Source: Burkholderiales bacterium | GTDB lineage: Bacteria; Pseudomonadota; Gammaproteobacteria; Burkholderiales; Casimicrobiaceae | Direction: 5' to 3' | Length of the DNA stretch: 8,104 bases | Assembly: GCA_025935435.1 (NCBI GenBank) | Contig: JAICVH010000088.1 | Coordinates: forward strand, 1-8,104 | In this document: positions 5,305 to 8,104 of the stretch, in pieces | Position numbering within the stretch: position 1 is the stretch's first letter | How the letters are laid out: each line of letters opens with the position of its first letter | The notes under the pieces: generated by a model | Told to the model about the DNA's origin: nothing | Databases searched by the model: none | Seen by the model: only the letters and a program-made list of their open reading frames with translations | Translations under genes and position numbers: made by a program

Positions 5305-7413
5305 ATGGACCGAGCGTTCGCACAGGTGGCGTCACCAGGAACGGCCGTTCGTTCACTTCGCCTCCTGACGGCGCTGTTTGCTTGCGCAATTTCGTTCGCG
5401 GCGCCGGCCGCTTTGGCGCAGGACGACGGTGCGGCACGCGTTGCGCGCATTGCGGACGTGCAGGGCCTGCTCTATCACGCGCCGGCCGATCGCGCCGATG
5501 ACTGGAGCGAGATCGGCCGGAATTTTCCGATCGCCGACGGCGACAACCTGTGGGTCGCGCGCGACGGCCGCGCAGAAATCGACTACGGCGGCGGCCAGTT
5601 CCGTCTCGCCGGCGAAACGAATCTGCACGTGTCGCGTCTCGATGAGCGGCAGCTTGCGCTGTTCATCGCGTCGGGCCGCGTGATCGTGCGCGTGCGCACC
5701 CTCGAGCCCGACGACGCCGTTCGGATCGACACGCCGGCAACCCAGGTCGTGCTCGCGCGTCCCGGGCTGTATCGGATCGATGTGGCGAGTGACGGTCCGT
5801 CGACGACGGTGATCGTCCGCGAGGGACTTGCAGACCTCACGTCACCGACCGGAATCGACCAGGTGCTACCCGGCCAGACCGCCGTGGTCAGCGGCGTCGC
5901 CAACGAAACACCGGACATTCGGGCCGGCGCGGGAATCGACGGCTTCGACGCATGGAGCGCAACGCGCGATCGCGTCTACGAACAGCCGCGGCAGTACGCG
6001 TATGTTTCGCGGCAGATGGTCGGTGCGGCCGATCTCGCGCAATACGGTACGTGGCAGGCGTATCCCGACTACGGCGCCGTCTGGTTTCCCACCGATGTAT
6101 CGCCGGAATGGGCGCCATACCGCTTCGGTCACTGGACCTGGCTGACGGACTGGGGCTACACGTGGGTCGACGACGCGCCGTGGGGGTATGCGCCTTTCCA
6201 TTACGGCCGCTGGGCGTACATCGGCGGCCGCTGGGGGTGGTGCCCCGGCACGTTCGTCGCGCGTCCGTCGTGGGCTCCCGCCTTGGTCGCGTGGTATGGC
6301 GGTTCTGGCTGGCCGCACGCGACCGGACGCGGCCCCGTCTACGGTTGGGTGCCGCTCGGGTGGCGTGAGCCTTACGTGCCGCCGGTCGGCACCTGTACGG
6401 CGCGCTGCTGGGCGCGCTACAACCATCCGTACGCGCTGAACGTCGCCGAACGGGGTGATGCGCCGCCGGTTCGTTACGCGAACTGGAACGTCCCGGGTGG
6501 CATTACCGCGGTTCCGGGCGCTGCGCTCGCGGGCGAGAAGCCGGTGGCGGTCAATCGGCTCCCCGTCGCGTCGAGCGTTGCGTACACGCCGTCGCTCGTG
6601 ACGGGTGCGCCGGCGATCAAGCCGGTTTCACCCGTTCGGCCCATGACGCGTGCGAGCGAACGCGTGCCGCGGCCCGCATCCGCGCTGCGTGCCGAAGTGA
6701 CGGCCAACACGGCGATCGCACCGGTCGCTCCAGTGCGTTCGGCATCCGACCGCGCGGCATTCCCCGCACTGCCGAACGGCGCACCGGGAACGAATCGCAC
6801 TGTAGTCCCCGCCGCGCCGAGTGCTGTCCCGCCCGATCGCGCTGCCGTGGTCCAGCCGGCAGTTGCGCCGCCAACGTCGCGTCCGGCAGCGCTGCCTGCG
6901 CCGGTTGCGCCGGCGAGCCCGACGATGCGGACGGCGCCGGGGCCGGTCGCACCCGTGGCGCCGGTCGCACCCGTGTCGCCAGTACCGGGCACCGTTGTTC
7001 CGGGCAGCGTCGCCCCCGCGGCACCGTCGCTCCGCGCGTTACCGGCGCCGGTCGCGCCAGCGACGCCGGCCATGCGAACGGTTCCCCCGCCGGTCGCACC
7101 AGCGACGCCGGCGTTACGCAGCGTTCCCGCGCCGGTCGCACCAGCGCCCTCGGCATTGCGCAGCGTTCCCGCGCCGGTCGCACCAGCGCCCTCGGCGTTG
7201 CGAAGTGTTCCCGCGCCGGCGACGCCGGCCATGGCAACGGTTCCCGCGGCGGTCGCACCTGCTTCGGCTCCGATGCCATCGCCGCGCGTCGTTCCTGCGC
7301 CGGTGCCGCCACCGGGCGTCGTTGCGCCCCCGCCTGCGATCGCGCAACCGACCGCGCCTGCGGCACGGGGCTCGCTGCGCCCGGCACCGCCGAATCCGGC
7401 GACGGAACGCTGA
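5305..7413 (+). CDS. Exported FecR-like / DUF6600-type protein with Pro/Ala-rich repeat tail
   Basis: The predicted product has 702 residues from ATG 5305. Residues 1-38 form a signal peptide (LRLLTALFACAISFAAPAALA, probable cut before QDDG). About 45-195 resembles a FecR domain: ARIADVQGLLYH, then ADGDNLWVARDGRAEIDYG, FIASGRVIVRV and LPGQTAVVSG. About 240-360 is extremely rich in Trp, Tyr and Gly, as in proteins labelled DUF6600, and is built of three similar units (see repeat entry). From about 375 to 702 the chain is mostly Pro, Ala and Val with regular repeats and is probably unfolded, spanning the periplasm or cell wall. Mature cysteines are 313, 364 and 368. Function is unknown. Classic FecR is an inner-membrane anti-sigma regulator working with FecI and FecA, but here there is a cleavable signal, no membrane helix and no sigma-factor gene nearby, so that role is unlikely. 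An in-frame ATG at 5248 would add 19 residues before the signal peptide and is not preferred. Confidence 0.85.
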   Translation: MDRAFAQVASPGTAVRSLRLLTALFACAISFAAPAALAQDDGAARVARIADVQGLLYHAPADRADDWSEIGRNFPIADGDNLWVARDGRAEIDYGGGQFRLAGETNLHVSRLDERQLALFIASGRVIVRVRTLEPDDAVRIDTPATQVVLARPGLYRIDVASDGPSTTVIVREGLADLTSPTGIDQVLPGQTAVVSGVANETPDIRAGAGIDGFDAWSATRDRVYEQPRQYAYVSRQMVGAADLAQYGTWQAYPDYGAVWFPTDVSPEWAPYRFGHWTWLTDWGYTWVDDAPWGYAPFHYGRWAYIGGRWGWCPGTFVARPSWAPALVAWYGGSGWPHATGRGPVYGWVPLGWREPYVPPVGTCTARCWARYNHPYALNVAERGDAPPVRYANWNVPGGITAVPGAALAGEKPVAVNRLPVASSVAYTPSLVTGAPAIKPVSPVRPMTRASERVPRPASALRAEVTANTAIAPVAPVRSASDRAAFPALPNGAPGTNRTVVPAAPSAVPPDRAAVVQPAVAPPTSRPAALPAPVAPASPTMRTAPGPVAPVAPVAPVSPVPGTVVPGSVAPAAPSLRALPAPVAPATPAMRTVPPPVAPATPALRSVPAPVAPAPSALRSVPAPVAPAPSALRSVPAPATPAMATVPAAVAPASAPMPSPRVVPAPVPPPGVVAPPPAIAQPTAPAARGSLRPAPPNPATER
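6040..6279 (+). repeat. Three-fold Trp/Tyr/Gly-rich protein repeat in the DUF6600 region
   Basis: Residues 246-271, 272-297 and 298-325 align as three units of 26, 26 and 28 residues. Each begins with aromatic-Gly-x-Trp (QYGTW, RFGHW, HYGRW), has a central aromatic-Gly segment (DYGAVW, DWGYTW, RWGWC) and closes with Trp followed by Ala-Pro (PEWAP, PWGYAP, PSWAP). A degenerate fourth unit may follow (VAWYGGSGWP, then VYGWVPLGW). The repeat is visible in protein only; the DNA copies have diverged, so the duplication is old. It suggests a small repeat-built fold or binding surface. Confidence 0.7.
6943..6978 (+). repeat. 18-bp tandem repeat, two copies, in the Pro/Ala region
   Basis: Units 6943-6960 and 6961-6978 both read CCGGTCGCACCCGTG followed by GCG or TCG, differing at one base. 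They encode PVAPVA and PVAPVS. The match points to recent slippage within the larger repeat region. Confidence 0.75.
7030..7272 (+). repeat. 42-bp tandem repeats encoding a 14-residue Pro/Ala unit
   Basis: Units start at 7030, 7072, 7114, 7156 and 7198, each 42 bp, encoding variants of LRSVPAPVAPAPSA. The units at 7114 and 7156 encode nearly the same 14 residues and are almost identical in DNA. The unit at 7198 is cut to 33 bp by an in-frame 9-bp shortening, and a diverged unit follows at 7231-7272 (MATVPAAVAPASAP). All length changes are multiples of three, so the frame is kept. Array length is likely to vary between strains. The outer units are diverged and the central ones near-identical, as expected from local slippage or unequal recombination. 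Confidence 0.9.
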
Positions 7414-7439
7414 CCTCTCTCGAGGCGCGTCGGCGGCCG

Positions 7440-7485
7440 GGCTCGCGACGAGCCGCCGCCCCTCGTCGCCCTAGTTCGCGACGAG
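7440..7485. terminator. Possible bidirectional GC hairpins between convergent genes
   Basis: GGCTCG (7440-7445) pairs with CGAGCC (7449-7454) over a 3-base loop. CTCGTCGC (7462-7469) pairs perfectly with GCGACGAG (7478-7485) over an 8-base loop that contains the TAG stop of the minus-strand gene. Neither stem is followed by a T-tract on either strand, so intrinsic termination is uncertain. The position between two convergent gene ends is right for one. Confidence 0.35.
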
Positions 7486-7507
7486 CGCGAGCCGCCGCCC
7501 CTCGTCG
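7443..7507 (-). repeat. Duplicated 3' end of the glycine-zipper gene, one copy beyond the stop
   Basis: TCGCGACGAG occurs at 7443-7452 and 7476-7485. CCGCCGCCCCTCGTCG occurs at 7453-7468 and 7492-7507. The two copies are the same except for six extra bases (CGCGAG, 7486-7491) in the copy inside the gene. On the minus strand the coding copy gives DEGRRLALVAN then TAG. The copy past the stop stays in the same phase and reads GDEGRRLVAS. It appears to be a tandem duplication of the gene tail. Confidence 0.8.
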
Positions 7508-7920
7508 AGCGACTTGACGCGGTCGCCTTCGCGGAACTCCGGCTTGTTGTTGAACGAGTATTGGCGCGTCGTGCCGTTATCCATCCGCACCTGAACGCTC
7601 CAGTACATGCGCTTGTTGCGGCTTTTCTCGACCTGATGGCCCGCGTACGCCCCTGCGCCGGCGCCGGCGATCGTGGCGGCGGTGTTGCCCCGCCCGCTGC
7701 CGAACTGATGACCGATCACGCCGCCAAGCACGCCGCCCGCCACGGCTCCGACCCCGGACGCCTGACCCTTTTGTTCGACGCGGCGCACCGACTTCACGAC
7801 CCCGCAATCGGTGCACACGGTGGTCGAGGCGGCGGGCGCCTGCGCCGTTACAGCGCCAGGAAACACGAGGGCGGCACACAGCGTGAAGCTGAACAGCGAG
7901 CGAAGCAGCAGCGGTGTCAT
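7471..7920 (-). CDS. Glycine-zipper 2TM-type envelope protein
   Basis: The product has 149 residues. Residues 1-26 form a signal peptide (LLLRSLFSFTLCAALVF, probable cut after VTA before QAPA). The Cys at residue 15 lies inside the hydrophobic core without a lipobox, so this is probably not a lipoprotein. A CxxC motif, Cys36-Thr-Asp-Cys39-Gly, precedes VVKSVRRVEQKG. Residues about 54-95 are a glycine-zipper 2TM region (GVGAVAGGVLGGVIGHQFG, then AGAGAGAYAGHQ), two Gly-rich helices that pack in a membrane. The C-terminal part (YWSVQVRMDNGTTRQYSF, then FREGDRVKSLDEG) resembles the small beta domain of SlyB/PcpY-like proteins. The role is probably outer-membrane integrity, but it is not established. 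I chose ATG at 7920 because GAGAG lies 5 nt before it; an in-frame ATG at 7932 has no ribosome site. It may be transcribed with the partial gene upstream (stop at 7985), 64 bp away on the same strand. Confidence 0.88.
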   Translation of the reverse strand: MTPLLLRSLFSFTLCAALVFPGAVTAQAPAASTTVCTDCGVVKSVRRVEQKGQASGVGAVAGGVLGGVIGHQFGSGRGNTAATIAGAGAGAYAGHQVEKSRNKRMYWSVQVRMDNGTTRQYSFNNKPEFREGDRVKSLDEGRRLALVAN

Positions 7921-7984
7921 GGTGTCTCTCATCGTGGGTGGTAAGTAGGGCGGTTCGCTCCGTAATCGTCTGCGGACGGCCGCG

Positions 7985-8104
7985 TCAGGTGGCGTCGACG
8001 CGAATGCGTGCGTAGGAACCGGGAGCCGCTTCGAGCACGGGCAGCTTGCCCTTGCCCGGAACGCGTGGCGCGACTTCGCGATCGAGGTAGGGCCCGATCC
8101 ATGC
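7985..8104 (-). CDS. C-terminal 39 residues of an unidentified protein (5' end outside window)
   Basis: Reading the minus strand in from the window edge, 39 codons are open and end in TGA at 7987-7985. The tail contains WIGPYLDREVAPR, then GKGKLPVLEAAP, and ends PGSYARIRVDAT. It uses the same high-GC codons as its neighbours, and the residue mix looks like a real soluble protein end. I do not recognise the family from so short a piece. It is the likely upstream partner of the glycine-zipper gene on the same strand. Confidence 0.6.
   Translation of the reverse strand, partial: AWIGPYLDREVAPRVPGKGKLPVLEAAPGSYARIRVDAT

Noticed and set aside
5177..5437. N-terminal extension of the esterase frame up to 5437
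   Set aside because: The extension precedes a perfect signal peptide, overlaps the divergent gene and has no ribosome site; ATG 5176 has GGAG at good spacing.
6474..7232. Minus-strand open frame of 252 codons with collagen-like Gly-Ala-Thr repeats (GATGAG...)
   Set aside because: It is the antisense shadow of the Pro/Ala repeats of the plus-strand gene. The regular Gly pattern follows from the complement of Pro and Ala codons, and there is no signal, ribosome site or independent domain.
1..8104. Mobile elements, CRISPR arrays, tRNA/rRNA genes, toxin-antitoxin or defence genes
   Set aside because: Looked for on both strands; no transposase, integrase, attachment-site repeat, spacer-repeat pattern or RNA gene signature was seen. 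The 42-bp repeats are coding and contiguous, not CRISPR.

Overview
The window is GC-rich DNA (by eye roughly two thirds G+C, with strong third-position GC in every gene). It looks like a chromosomal segment of a Burkholderia-type betaproteobacterium. This rests on codon use, on protein flavour and on the block argS - SPOR protein - dsbA - short-chain dehydrogenase, an order I associate with that group. It is recognition from memory, not a database result. There is no integrase, transposase, tRNA, CRISPR array or phage gene, and no change in base composition that suggests a recent insertion.

Layout. Positions 2-1063 (+) hold the C-terminal 353 residues of arginyl-tRNA synthetase. A membrane-anchored SPOR-domain (FtsN-like) protein follows after 4 bp (1068-1754). 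A 160-bp GC-rich gap with a hairpin leads to dsbA (1915-2571), the periplasmic thiol oxidase. A short-chain dehydrogenase/reductase begins directly after the dsbA stop codon (2572-3336), but it has no usable start codon before its nucleotide-binding motif. Converging on it with a 13-bp gap is a large minus-strand autotransporter esterase of the GDSL/EstA type (3350-5176). A 128-bp divergent promoter region separates this from a secreted protein of 702 residues (5305-7413, +) with a FecR-like domain, a Trp/Tyr-rich DUF6600-type region and a long Pro/Ala repeat tail. Converging on that is a small glycine-zipper (2TM) envelope protein (7471-7920, -). The last 120 bases hold the C-terminal end of an unidentified minus-strand gene.

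How the genes relate. Apart from argS and the SDR, every identifiable product is envelope-directed: SPOR protein (inner membrane/periplasm), DsbA (periplasm), EstA-type autotransporter (outer membrane/surface), FecR/DUF6600 protein (exported) and glycine-zipper protein (exported). Several exported products carry a small number of cysteines (2 in the esterase, 3 in the mature DUF6600 protein, a CxxC in the glycine-zipper protein), so they are plausible DsbA clients, but the link is inferred.

I see no convincing new defence or mobile system. The points most worth checking are the start-less SDR behind dsbA, the three-fold Trp-rich repeat and 42-bp tandem repeats of the DUF6600 protein, and an in-frame duplication of the glycine-zipper gene's 3' end just past its stop codon.
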